This document shows, one piece after another, positions 42,564-50,779 of a stretch of 64,000 bases of DNA. The stretch is from CAIYRG01 sp964446945 (GTDB taxonomy: Bacteria; Pseudomonadota; Alphaproteobacteria; Micropepsales; Micropepsaceae): positions 1 through 64,000 of the forward strand of contig CAYUQO010000014.1 of the NCBI GenBank assembly GCA_964446945.1, given 5' to 3'. The notes under the pieces are model-generated. The model ran no database searches. It saw nothing but the letters and a program-made list of their open reading frames with translations, and had not been told where the DNA came from. The position numbers and the translations under genes are program-made. Numbering within the stretch: the first letter of the stretch is position 1; the number at the start of each line of letters is the position of its first letter.

Positions 42564-43673
42564 TTACGGCACCCAGTCGGCGATGAAGACGTTGGTCTTG
42601 GCCTGCGGGCTGTCGGTGTTGCGGCCGGATTCCCAGATGATCTTCTTGCCGTCTTCGGTGAACATCGGAAATCCGTCAAAGCCTTCATCGAAGGTGATCT
42701 GCTCCAATCCGGTGCCGTCGCGGTTCACGCTGTAAAGATCGAAATTGCCCGTCGTCGGATTCTTGAAGTTGGAGGCGAAGATGATCTTCTGGTCGCCGGG
42801 GAAGAAATAGGGCGCGAAATTGGCGCCGCCGAGATGGGTGATCTGATGCTGATCCGTTCCGTCGGCGCGCATCACCCACAATTCCATCTTCTCGGGCTTG
42901 ACCAGATTCTGCGCCATCAGGTCCTTGTATTCCTTGACTTCGGCCGGCGTGGTCGGCCGGTTGGCGCGCCACACAATCCACTGGCTGTCATGCGAATGCC
43001 AGGCACCGCCGTCATAGCCCAGCGCATGGGTCAGCCGCCTTTGGTTAGAACCATCAGGATCCATGTCATAGAGTTCAAGATCGCCATCGCGTGACGAGGT
43101 GAACACGATCTTCTTGCCATTCGGCGCAACGGTCGCTTCCGCATTGTAACCCGGCGCGAAGGTCAACTGCTTCAGGTCGGTGCCGTCGGGTTTGGCGGAG
43201 AAAATCTTGAATGACGGATACACCGCCCAGACATAACCCTTCGACTTGTCGGCGGGAGGCGGGCAGTCGGGCGAGGTGAGATGGGTGGAGGCATAGATGA
43301 TGCGCTTGCCATCGGGCATGAAATAGCTGCAGGTCGTGCGGCCTTTGCCGGTGCTGATGAGCTGCAAATTCGTCCCGTCCAGATTCATATGGAAAATTTG
43401 GTCGCATTTGAAGGGCGCGCGCGTCGACTGGAAGGTGATCTGTTTCCCGTCGAATGAGAAATAGGCTTCGGCATTGTCGCCGTTGAAGGTGAGCTGCCGG
43501 ATATTGCGGATATGCTTTTCGCGCGGATCGGACTTGATCAGCTGCGATGGCGGGTTCTGCGGCACATAGGGTTTTTCGACCTCCACCGAATAGACCGGTG
43601 CGGGCGCGGGCGCGATCATCGTCCCGACTGCTGCGACGGCGGCGCCGGCCGTCAGGATTCCAAGCCATTTCAT
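42564..43673 (-). CDS. exported TolB-like PD40 beta-propeller protein
   Basis: 369 residues, with signal peptide and repeated PD40-type blades (DGKQITFQSTRAPFKCDQIF, NGKKIVFTSSRDGDLELYDMDPDGSNQRRLT, GDQKIIFASNF, DGKKIIWES). This is the TolB/dipeptidyl-peptidase propeller pattern without a peptidase domain, so it is probably a binding module. It starts two bases after the M28 peptidase gene stop, with a GAGGAA RBS, so the two form an operon. Confidence 0.85.
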   Translation of the reverse strand: MKWLGILTAGAAVAAVGTMIAPAPAPVYSVEVEKPYVPQNPPSQLIKSDPREKHIRNIRQLTFNGDNAEAYFSFDGKQITFQSTRAPFKCDQIFHMNLDGTNLQLISTGKGRTTCSYFMPDGKRIIYASTHLTSPDCPPPADKSKGYVWAVYPSFKIFSAKPDGTDLKQLTFAPGYNAEATVAPNGKKIVFTSSRDGDLELYDMDPDGSNQRRLTHALGYDGGAWHSHDSQWIVWRANRPTTPAEVKEYKDLMAQNLVKPEKMELWVMRADGTDQHQITHLGGANFAPYFFPGDQKIIFASNFKNPTTGNFDLYSVNRDGTGLEQITFDEGFDGFPMFTEDGKKIIWESGRNTDSPQAKTNVFIADWVP

Positions 43674-43675
43674 CG

Positions 43676-45505
43676 CTATTTCCTCGCTTCCAGCAGTACG
43701 GAGGCCTTCACGTCCTTGCCGTCACGCTTGACCACCACCTGCACCAGATCGCCGGGCTGCTTCGCCCGCAGCGCATAGGCATAATCCTGCAAATTCTGAA
43801 TCCCTTTGCCGTCGAATTCCACCAGCAGGTCACCCGCCTTCAAACCCGCTTTGGCGGCGGGACTGTTGGTCTGGACCGCCGAAAACAGCACACCTTTGAG
43901 ATCGTCGCGGAAATCGGGCACGGAGCCGAAATAGGGGCCATAACCCTGGCTGCGCGGAGTTGCGGGTTGCGGCAGCGCCTGCAGCGTTTCGGCATAGGGC
44001 AGTTTCGCAGACTGCGCCGACAGTGTGTTCATCGTGCGATAGACCAGCGACAGGATTTCCATCGCGCCGGCGGAATTGATTTTGTCCGCCGTATCGGACG
44101 GCTTGTGGTAATCCGTGTGCAGACCGGAGAAGAAGAACAACACCGGAATCCGTTTCGCATTGAACGACGTATGATCGCTCGAACCATATCCCGTGTCGGA
44201 AAAAACCATGTTCGGCTTTTCGTTCGGGTCAAGCGACTGCAGCAGCGGCTTCAAACCGGGCGAGGTGCCAACACCACCGACATAGAGCTTCTCATTGCTC
44301 ATCCTGCCGATCATGTCCATGTTGAGCATGGCATCGACGCGATCGAGCGGGACGGTCGGATGATTGACGAACCAGGACGAACCGAGCAGGCCGATTTCTT
44401 CACCGGCAAATGTCATGAACAGAACTGAGCGGTGCCAGCTTTCGGGATTGATTTCGGCAATTCGCGCCAGCTCCATCACGCCCGCGGTGCCCGACGCGTT
44501 GTCGTCCGCGCCGTGATGGATTTGCCCGATCAGTGACGGCGCCAGTGAATTGGGCCCGCCAAGGCCGAGATGATCGTAATGCGCGCCGACGACGATCCAT
44601 TGATCCTTGAGTTTGGGATCACTGCCGGGCAGGGCGCCGATCACATTACGGATTGTCTTGCGGATTCTGACAAGATCGGTGGTGAGGCTGATTTGGAGTG
44701 CAGGAATTTCCGCCGAACGCGGATGAAGGTCCTTATCTATCGCCTGCTGTTCCGCACGCAGATCCATGCCATGCTGTTTGAGGACGTCGGCGATTGCATC
44801 GTGCGATGCGTAGATCGCCGCGATCCCCTCATCTGCAAAGGCCTGATTGGCGGTCGGGGCGGCAATATCGTCGGTTGCATGGTTGAAATCGCTGACAACG
44901 ATGACCGCTTTCGCGCCATGCAGCTTTGCATTCACCGTCTTGCTGGTGAGCGTCGAGTGGCGTGTCGGATTGGCGCCGTTAAAAACGCTATTGCGATCGT
45001 TCTCCTGCGGCTCGTGGCTGAGCACGAGCACGGTTTTGCCTTTCACATCGATCCCGGCATAGTCGTCATAGTGATATTCCGGGGCCGTGATGCCATAGCC
45101 GGCGAACACGACTGGGCCGGTCAATGAGCCGTTGTCGGAAAAAGCGATCGGGACAAAATCGCGGCCCTCGGCGAGCTGTTTGCCGTCCAGCACCAAACGA
45201 TTGTCCGGACCGGGCGTGGCGCCGGTGGTGATGTCGAAATCCTGGAAATAGGTGCCGTGATCACCGGCCGGTTTGAGACCGATGCGGCGGAACTCGAGTG
45301 CGATGTAATCCGCGGCGCGGTTCAGTTCTGGCGAACCGTCGCCGCGGCCTTTCAGATCGTCGGCAGCGAGCCAGATCACGTCGCGCATATATCGCGCCGG
45401 CGACAGGGCGAGTGTGGGTCCGGATGTGGGCTCCGCGGCGAGATATGTACCCGGCGCGAGGCCAAGGAGCGAAACTGCGATGGCTGGAAGGATCCGCCGC
45501 CTCAT
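43676..45505 (-). CDS. M28-family zinc aminopeptidase with PA and PDZ domains
   Basis: 609-residue exported peptidase. Signal peptide, a PA-like insert (VVFAGYGITAPEYHYDDYAGIDVKGKTVLVLSHEP), then the M28 catalytic domain with metal ligands in VVGAHYDHLG, GADDNASGTAG, FAGEEIGLLG, NMDMIGR and SSDHTSF, and a C-terminal PDZ domain (SPAAKAGLKAGDLLVEFDGKGIQNLQDY). The ATG lies in the loop of a 7-bp GC hairpin with no Shine-Dalgarno, and a TATAAC box ends six bases upstream, so a leaderless transcript is possible. The downstream PD40 propeller is likely co-expressed. Confidence 0.9.
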   Translation of the reverse strand: MRRRILPAIAVSLLGLAPGTYLAAEPTSGPTLALSPARYMRDVIWLAADDLKGRGDGSPELNRAADYIALEFRRIGLKPAGDHGTYFQDFDITTGATPGPDNRLVLDGKQLAEGRDFVPIAFSDNGSLTGPVVFAGYGITAPEYHYDDYAGIDVKGKTVLVLSHEPQENDRNSVFNGANPTRHSTLTSKTVNAKLHGAKAVIVVSDFNHATDDIAAPTANQAFADEGIAAIYASHDAIADVLKQHGMDLRAEQQAIDKDLHPRSAEIPALQISLTTDLVRIRKTIRNVIGALPGSDPKLKDQWIVVGAHYDHLGLGGPNSLAPSLIGQIHHGADDNASGTAGVMELARIAEINPESWHRSVLFMTFAGEEIGLLGSSWFVNHPTVPLDRVDAMLNMDMIGRMSNEKLYVGGVGTSPGLKPLLQSLDPNEKPNMVFSDTGYGSSDHTSFNAKRIPVLFFFSGLHTDYHKPSDTADKINSAGAMEILSLVYRTMNTLSAQSAKLPYAETLQALPQPATPRSQGYGPYFGSVPDFRDDLKGVLFSAVQTNSPAAKAGLKAGDLLVEFDGKGIQNLQDYAYALRAKQPGDLVQVVVKRDGKDVKASVLLEARK

Positions 45506-45539
45506 GCGGCGGTTATAGCTGTTCGGCCCGGTACAGTCA

Positions 45540-45570
45540 GCGGCCCCTTGCGGATCAGGCAGGGGGCCGC
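45540..45570 (-). terminator. hairpin between stress membrane protein and peptidase operon
   Basis: GCGGCCCC at 45540-45547 pairs with GGGGCCGC at 45563-45570. It lies 11 bases after the end of the leftward membrane-protein gene and 35 bases before the peptidase start, so it likely terminates the former. Confidence 0.55.
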
Positions 45571-45580
45571 GTCAGCAAAT

Positions 45581-45997
45581 TCAGGCCATCTTTCCGCGGC
45601 GCATCGTCCTGCGGCGGCCCCGCGTCTTTTTGGCCATTCCGCCGCCGTTCATGGCAGCACCCATGGACCGCTTGCTGCGGCTTATGCTGGACCGGGCGGC
45701 CACGGTCCGGGCGGAACGGCGACGGCCACGGCGCTGCTTGCTGCCACTGGTCTGCCACCAGGCGAACAAGCCGCCGGCGAGCGCTCCCATCCCGATGGTG
45801 ATCGCGCTCCAGAAAGCTGCAGGTTCCGATTCGGCTACGTCACGGAGTGATTCATAGCCATCTGTTGCCCAGCTCTCGATTTGGCTTGACACATCGCGCG
45901 CTGATCTGGCCGCCGAATTGGCCACGCTACGCAGCTGATCCATGGCGTATTCGCCCGCTTCTTCCAAGCCGGACCGATTATTGCGCCAATTCAACAT
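45581..45997 (-). CDS. DUF883/ElaB-like membrane-anchored basic protein
   Basis: 138 residues: an amphipathic helical N-terminal part (about 1-65), one membrane helix (FWSAITIGMGALAGGLFAWW, about 65-86) and a long Arg/Lys/Ser-rich tail. The layout resembles ElaB/YqjD/DUF883 proteins, which anchor ribosomes or bind DNA at the membrane in stress or stationary phase; the basic tail is unusual in position. The GAGGACGG RBS fits the ATG at 45997. A perfect sigma-EcfG site lies 35 bases upstream. Confidence 0.7.
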   Translation of the reverse strand: MLNWRNNRSGLEEAGEYAMDQLRSVANSAARSARDVSSQIESWATDGYESLRDVAESEPAAFWSAITIGMGALAGGLFAWWQTSGSKQRRGRRRSARTVAARSSISRSKRSMGAAMNGGGMAKKTRGRRRTMRRGKMA

Positions 45998-46031
45998 TTT
46001 CCGTCCTCCGTGACAGCCTGACATTCGGGAG

Positions 46032-46056
46032 AACGTGCCGTTTCAGCTCTCGTTCC
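46032..46056 (-). promoter_or_regulatory. sigma-EcfG consensus promoter
   Basis: Minus strand GGAAC (46056-46052), 16 bases, CGTT (46035-46032). This matches the alphaproteobacterial general stress response consensus exactly. It sits 35 bases before the ATG of the basic membrane protein. Confidence 0.7.
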
Positions 46057-46059
46057 GCC

Positions 46060-46130
46060 CGCCTTCGCTGCCTCGCAGCTTCGGCGCGGCGAGCCACTTT
46101 CCCGCTTAACTGCGGGGGAGGAAAACGCGT
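46060..46130. repeat. family B repeat copy
   Basis: The 18-base GCGGGGGAGGAAAACGCG at 46112-46129 is identical to 17018-17035. The surrounding CGCCTTCGCTGCCTCG and the CGGCGCGGCGAG segment are related to the other copies. It separates the five-gene oxidoreductase operon end (46145) from the stress promoter. Confidence 0.55.
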
Positions 46131-46144
46131 GATTTCGTCTTGGG

Positions 46145-46909
46145 CTACTTGCCCGGCACCATGCCGCGTTCACGATAGACTTTGGCCGCATCTGCCGAGG
46201 AAAGATAATCCAGCAACTGCCTGGCCGCGGCGGGGTCTTTCGCATGCGTGCCAATGAAACCCGAGAGGCGCGTCGGTTCGGAAATGGATTCCGGCAACGG
46301 CCCGACAACTTCGACGCCGGGCTCGGTGATGATCTCGCTCACGAATGTGAGGCCGACATCGACCTGACCGTCGGCGAGCATTTTCATTGCGCCTGCGCCG
46401 CCCTGGGCGAGCTTGATCTTCGGGCGCATCTGGTCGGCAATGCCCAGTTTCTTCAGCGTTTCATCCATGCTGACGCCGGCCGCAGCACCACCTTTGGGAT
46501 CGGGATAAGAAATCGATTTCGCCGACAAAAACAATTTCTTGACCGCTTCGGGGGTGGAAATATCCGGATGCGGCGTGCCGGGACGTACCGCGACTCCCAC
46601 CGACACATGAGCCAGCGGCTTCTCGCTGCTGTTCACGACATTCCCGGATGACAGCACATCGGGATAGGGCGGCTGGACAATCGGCACGTCGAAGGCATCG
46701 CCCTTCACAACGCGTTGCTTGGTGCCGTTGCCCGAACCGAATGTGGCCTTCACCGTGTTTCCGGTCTTCTTCTCGAAGGCGGGAATCATTTCCACCACCG
46801 CGGCGCGAATTCCGCCGGGTGCAATCAGGGTGATTTCCGCCGCCGAAGCCGTACCCGTCAGGCCCAACGCAACCAATCCAATTGCTGCTGCAACATTGCG
46901 CATGGTCAT
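46145..46909 (-). CDS. ModA-like periplasmic binding protein
   Basis: 254 residues with signal peptide (VAAAIGLVALGLTGTASAAE). The mature part resembles ModA/extracellular type 2 binding proteins: ITLIAPGGIRAAVVEMIPAFEKKTG, a KATFGSGNGT anion site and a C-terminal domain ending RERGMVPGK. No ABC partners adjoin it. It is the last gene of a five-gene operon, 13 bases after the GMC flavoprotein gene, so it may bind the oxidation product or substrate. A start six bases later is equally likely. Confidence 0.82.
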   Translation of the reverse strand: MTMRNVAAAIGLVALGLTGTASAAEITLIAPGGIRAAVVEMIPAFEKKTGNTVKATFGSGNGTKQRVVKGDAFDVPIVQPPYPDVLSSGNVVNSSEKPLAHVSVGVAVRPGTPHPDISTPEAVKKLFLSAKSISYPDPKGGAAAGVSMDETLKKLGIADQMRPKIKLAQGGAGAMKMLADGQVDVGLTFVSEIITEPGVEVVGPLPESISEPTRLSGFIGTHAKDPAAARQLLDYLSSADAAKVYRERGMVPGK

Positions 46910-46922
46910 CTCCGTTCAGGTT

Positions 46923-48650
46923 TTACGCGTCGATCAGTGGTCCAGGATGTTTGCGGTAGCGGTTCACGATTGCGTCCGCAGACATGTATGCCAGGGCCTG
47001 GATGGTGAGTGTCGGATTGAAGCCGCTGCCCATGGTCGGGAATGTCGAGCTGCCGACAATGAAGAGGTTCGGCACATCCCAGCTCTGCGAATAGCGGTTG
47101 ACGACCGAATCTTTCGGATTGCTGCCCATCCGCGTGCCGCCCATATGATGGGCGCCGGGCGCGCCGCCATTGGCGCCCGAGTGCCACACCAGATTTGCGC
47201 CGGATGCGCGACCGATCTCTTCGAGTTTGGCCGCCATGAATTCCATGCGCTTCAACTCGTTCGGGCGGCGTGAATCATAAGTCACGCGTGGCGCCGGCAG
47301 TCCCCAATGATCGCGGATATCCGGATCGAGATCGATGGTCTGATGCGGGTAGGGCAGGTCTTCGGTCTGCGCCACAATGGCGGCGTGGCGCGTGTAGTAT
47401 TTGGCGAAGAAATCGCGCCATCCCGCGCCCCATGACGGCACGCCCGGCGGGGGGTTCATGGTCGACTCGCCGATCGGTCCGCCTTCGAGCGCCACCGGCG
47501 CGACCGAAATCTGCGCGCCGCGGATGAATCCCAGCCCGCCATGATCGAAATTGTCGGAATTGAAGTCGTCGATCGAATGTTTCTGCGCGCTCGGACCCAT
47601 GAAGATGTTCACGTGCCGGTCGTCGAAGGCGATTTGAACGCGCGTGCCAATATGCGCCATGAAATGGTTGCCGACATGGCCGCTGGAATTCGCCAGGCCA
47701 TCGGGGAATTTTGCCGATTTGGACAACAGCAGGAGACGCGTATTGTCATAGACAAACGGCGCGAGGATCACGAGTTCGGCCTCGACATTGTTCTCCGAAC
47801 CGTCCGGACCGTAGAACGATACGCCGGTGGCGCGACCGCTGTTATCGGTATTGACGCGATAGACCATCGCGCCGGTCACGAGGGTGAAATTGCCGCTCTT
47901 GTCGGCCTCGGGAAGCTTGGTGATGAGGACGCTGGATTTGGCGCCGATGTGGCAGCCGAAAGCCTGACAGAACCCGCAATAGGTGCAGCCGGAGCGGCCA
48001 TTATACGGCTGTGACAGGATCGCGCGCGGCGACGAGAATGGATGATAGCCGGCCTTTCGCGCCGCGTCGTTGAAGATCAGTCCCGCCTCATCCGCATCCA
48101 GCGGCGGCAGCGGATATTCGCGGTGCCGGGCCGATTCAAAAATATTTCCCGCGGGATTTTTGCGGCCCTGGACATTGCCGGCCAGACCGGAAACGCCAAG
48201 CTCATATTCCGCGCGATCATAATGGGGTTCGAGGTCGGCATAGCTGACGGGCCAGTCACTCAGCGATGAATCGGCGGGGATCGCGGACGCGCCGTAGCGT
48301 TCAACTGTCGCCGAACGGGCGCGAAAGTCGTTCTCATGCATGCGCCACGACAGCGCCCCGTAATGCACCGTGCCACCGCCTGCCTGCGCGCCGTAATTCA
48401 GAGTCCGCATCGGCGCCGCGCGTTTGTTCGCATCGCTGCGCCATGTCACCGGCTGTGTTTTCCAGTTCGGACGCAGATCCTGCCGCTGGAAATAACGCAG
48501 CTCGTCATGCGGATCGAAATCCTTGGTCTGCAGCCGCGGCCCGCGCTCGAGCCCGAGAACTTTCATTCCGGCCTTGCTGAGTTCGGCGGCAATGATTCCG
48601 CCGGCGCCGCCGACCCCGACGATCACCACATCGGTTTTGAGATTGGCCAT
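46923..48650 (-). CDS. GMC-family oxidoreductase (gluconate 2-dehydrogenase alpha-like)
   Basis: 575 residues. N-terminal FAD-binding DVVIVGVGGAGGIIAAELSKAG and ERG segments; later SRSGCTYCGFCQAFGC-like Cys-rich region (YNGRSGCTYCGFCQAF), GAHHMGGTRMG and, near the C-terminus, the FNPTLTIQA active-site region. This is the family of membrane-linked gluconate/sorbose-type dehydrogenase flavoprotein subunits. It oxidises an alcohol or sugar acid. The start 48650 has RBS AGAGGGG. It follows the subunit-3-like gene by two bases. Confidence 0.9.
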   Translation of the reverse strand: MANLKTDVVIVGVGGAGGIIAAELSKAGMKVLGLERGPRLQTKDFDPHDELRYFQRQDLRPNWKTQPVTWRSDANKRAAPMRTLNYGAQAGGGTVHYGALSWRMHENDFRARSATVERYGASAIPADSSLSDWPVSYADLEPHYDRAEYELGVSGLAGNVQGRKNPAGNIFESARHREYPLPPLDADEAGLIFNDAARKAGYHPFSSPRAILSQPYNGRSGCTYCGFCQAFGCHIGAKSSVLITKLPEADKSGNFTLVTGAMVYRVNTDNSGRATGVSFYGPDGSENNVEAELVILAPFVYDNTRLLLLSKSAKFPDGLANSSGHVGNHFMAHIGTRVQIAFDDRHVNIFMGPSAQKHSIDDFNSDNFDHGGLGFIRGAQISVAPVALEGGPIGESTMNPPPGVPSWGAGWRDFFAKYYTRHAAIVAQTEDLPYPHQTIDLDPDIRDHWGLPAPRVTYDSRRPNELKRMEFMAAKLEEIGRASGANLVWHSGANGGAPGAHHMGGTRMGSNPKDSVVNRYSQSWDVPNLFIVGSSTFPTMGSGFNPTLTIQALAYMSADAIVNRYRKHPGPLIDA

Positions 48651-48652
48651 GA

Positions 48653-49318
48653 TCAACCCCTCTGCGTGCGATTGGCCGCCTGCATTTGCAGGCCGGTCAT
48701 GGGCGCCCGCGTGAAGGCCTCGCGGCTCTGGATTTCATTTTTATTGAAGAATGGCTGCGCGCCGGGAAAGCCGATCAGCTTCCAGCCGGCGAAGTCCTTG
48801 TTTCCGCCATATACGGGATCGGCAAACATACCTTCGATGGTGTGGGTTCGCAGCGTGGTGAAGAAGGCGCGCGCTGTCGGCCAGGTGAATTCCTCAACGC
48901 GGCCCTTTTCCAGTGCGGCAACAACTTCGTCCTGCTGTTTTGGATCCAGTCGCGCGAACGGCTGGCGGTAGGCCGCGCGGCAATGCGCGTCGAGCTGGTT
49001 GAGGCCGTGGCGATAGAATTCCTGCATATCGGAATAGGCGCCGGCGAGCGCGAGGTCGATATAGTTCAGCACATCGGCGTCGCGTGCGCCCGGCATGCCC
49101 GGTGCGGCGGGGAAGATACGTTCCGCAAATGCTGCGACGGTGGCTGAGTCGTCAGCGTTGAAAAAGGCGCCGTGCTTCTCATCCGCCGGCATGGACATTT
49201 GCATCGGCTCGGCGGCGCGCGTCTCGGCCACAGGAACAGCGGCGCCGGTCACCACCGCGCCTGCGCCCGCCACCGCGGTTTTCAGAAAGCTGCGCCGGGA
49301 TTCCGTCGGATTGCTCAT
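48653..49318 (-). CDS. gluconate 2-dehydrogenase subunit 3-like protein
   Basis: 221 residues with a perfect Tat signal (ESRRSFLKTAVAGAGAVV). The mature part, FFNADDSATVAAFAERIFPAAPGMPGARDADVLNYIDLALAG, is the subunit-3 family pattern. In gluconate dehydrogenase this small exported subunit carries the flavoprotein across the membrane by hitchhiking. Its gene is directly upstream of the GMC gene, which has no signal of its own, consistent with that. The ATG at 49318 has RBS GGTGGAAG. Confidence 0.9.
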   Translation of the reverse strand: MSNPTESRRSFLKTAVAGAGAVVTGAAVPVAETRAAEPMQMSMPADEKHGAFFNADDSATVAAFAERIFPAAPGMPGARDADVLNYIDLALAGAYSDMQEFYRHGLNQLDAHCRAAYRQPFARLDPKQQDEVVAALEKGRVEEFTWPTARAFFTTLRTHTIEGMFADPVYGGNKDFAGWKLIGFPGAQPFFNKNEIQSREAFTRAPMTGLQMQAANRTQRG

Positions 49319-49326
49319 GCTTCCAC

Positions 49327-50775
49327 CTATTTCGCTGAGGCTGTTTTCAGTTCCGCCTGCCACTTGGCGGCATATTGGGCGCGCGGCACTTCTGCGCCGC
49401 GCAAATACACTTTGTCGATTTTTCGTGTGTTCGAAATGCTGTCGAGCGGATTGGCATTCAGCACGATGAAATCGGCGTTGCGTCCCGGAGCCACCAGTCC
49501 GGTGTTGAAGTGACCGGCCGCCGCGCCGTCGCTGGTGGCAGCCTTGATCGCCTCCATCGGGGTCATGCCCATCGCAACCATGCTTTCGAGATCGAGATGA
49601 TTCTCGAACGCCACCAGATGGCGCTTTTGCCCCGTATCCGTGCCACCCACGACCGTCATACCGGCGGCGCGCAATACCATCATATTCTTGCCATCGGCCG
49701 CGAACGCCGCTTTCGCTTTCGCGACATCCGCTGGCGTCATTTTGCGCAAAGGCGCGCCCCAATATTGTTCGATCTGCTGCGGCGAATAGAGCGCCTTGAG
49801 CAGCGGGTCGTCGAGCCAGTTCGGGCGCTGTGGACCGCCTGCCAGGTCCATCCATGCGGTGATCAGCGCCGGCGTGACCCACATATGCGGCCGGTCATTG
49901 CGCGCGATCCGGTCCTTCACCAGGCGGATCATTTCGTCATCGACGACATCGCCGCCGCGCACCGGGACATGCAGCCACCCCTCCATGCCGTCTTTGACCA
50001 TCTGCTTGGCATTGGCGAGCGTCACATTGTGCACGCCGACCGGCACATTGAATTTGTGCGCTTCATCGAGAATCGCGCCGTAGAGCTCCGGCGTCAGCGT
50101 CTTCTTCGTTCCGCCGCGGTCATCGACCCAGATCTTGATGAATTCGGGCTTCATCTTCACGTAATCGTCGACGGCGGCTCGCGCTTCGGCGACCGTGGTC
50201 ACGGGATAGGAGACATCGACGCGTGACGGATCGCCTTGCGCGCCCGATCCTGGCCAGGCGATGCCCGGTCCTGCGGTCTTGAACATCGCCGCGCCGGGAA
50301 CCGTTTCGTTGCGCAATTCCAGAGCCGCATTGCTCCAATGCGTGCGGCCGCCATGCAGGTCGGAACGGTCCGCGAGGTCGCCCACTCCGACCGCTGCACC
50401 GACGCCGACATAAGCGAGGCGCTGCATGTGATCGATCAGGTTCTCCCGGTTGAACATATCTTTCGACATGGTGCCGGCGATCAGATTCTGGAATCCGAAA
50501 TGGCCGTGCATGTCCACGAGAGTAGGCATGACGGTTTTGCCGGTGAGATCGATGCGGCGGGCGCCTGCGGGAAGCGGAATTTCGCCCCTGTGGCCAACGC
50601 GCACAAAGGCGCCGTTCTGCACCAGGAATGCTGAGTTCTCGATCGCAGGTGTGCCGTCACCGGTGATCAGCCGCGCACCTTCGTAAAGGGTCGCTTGTTG
50701 TTGTGCCCCTGCGGCTGCCGGCGCAAGTGCCACCGCCGCGACGAACGCAAGAACGATCCGGCGACTGAGAGCCAT
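49327..50775 (-). CDS. exported metal-dependent amidohydrolase
   Basis: 482 residues with signal peptide (IVLAFVAAVALAPAAAGAQ). It has the amidohydrolase fold: metal-binding VDMHGHFG, Lys in FIKIWVDDRG, His in VPVGVHN and WLHVPV, and Asp in GGTDTGQK. It is similar to imidazolonepropionase- and prolidase-like enzymes of the superfamily, but the substrate is unknown. It lies between the haem-propeller and subunit-3 genes (gaps of 4 and 8 bases), so it is part of the operon. Confidence 0.88.
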   Translation of the reverse strand: MALSRRIVLAFVAAVALAPAAAGAQQQATLYEGARLITGDGTPAIENSAFLVQNGAFVRVGHRGEIPLPAGARRIDLTGKTVMPTLVDMHGHFGFQNLIAGTMSKDMFNRENLIDHMQRLAYVGVGAAVGVGDLADRSDLHGGRTHWSNAALELRNETVPGAAMFKTAGPGIAWPGSGAQGDPSRVDVSYPVTTVAEARAAVDDYVKMKPEFIKIWVDDRGGTKKTLTPELYGAILDEAHKFNVPVGVHNVTLANAKQMVKDGMEGWLHVPVRGGDVVDDEMIRLVKDRIARNDRPHMWVTPALITAWMDLAGGPQRPNWLDDPLLKALYSPQQIEQYWGAPLRKMTPADVAKAKAAFAADGKNMMVLRAAGMTVVGGTDTGQKRHLVAFENHLDLESMVAMGMTPMEAIKAATSDGAAAGHFNTGLVAPGRNADFIVLNANPLDSISNTRKIDKVYLRGAEVPRAQYAAKWQAELKTASAK

Positions 50776-50779
50776 GGTT

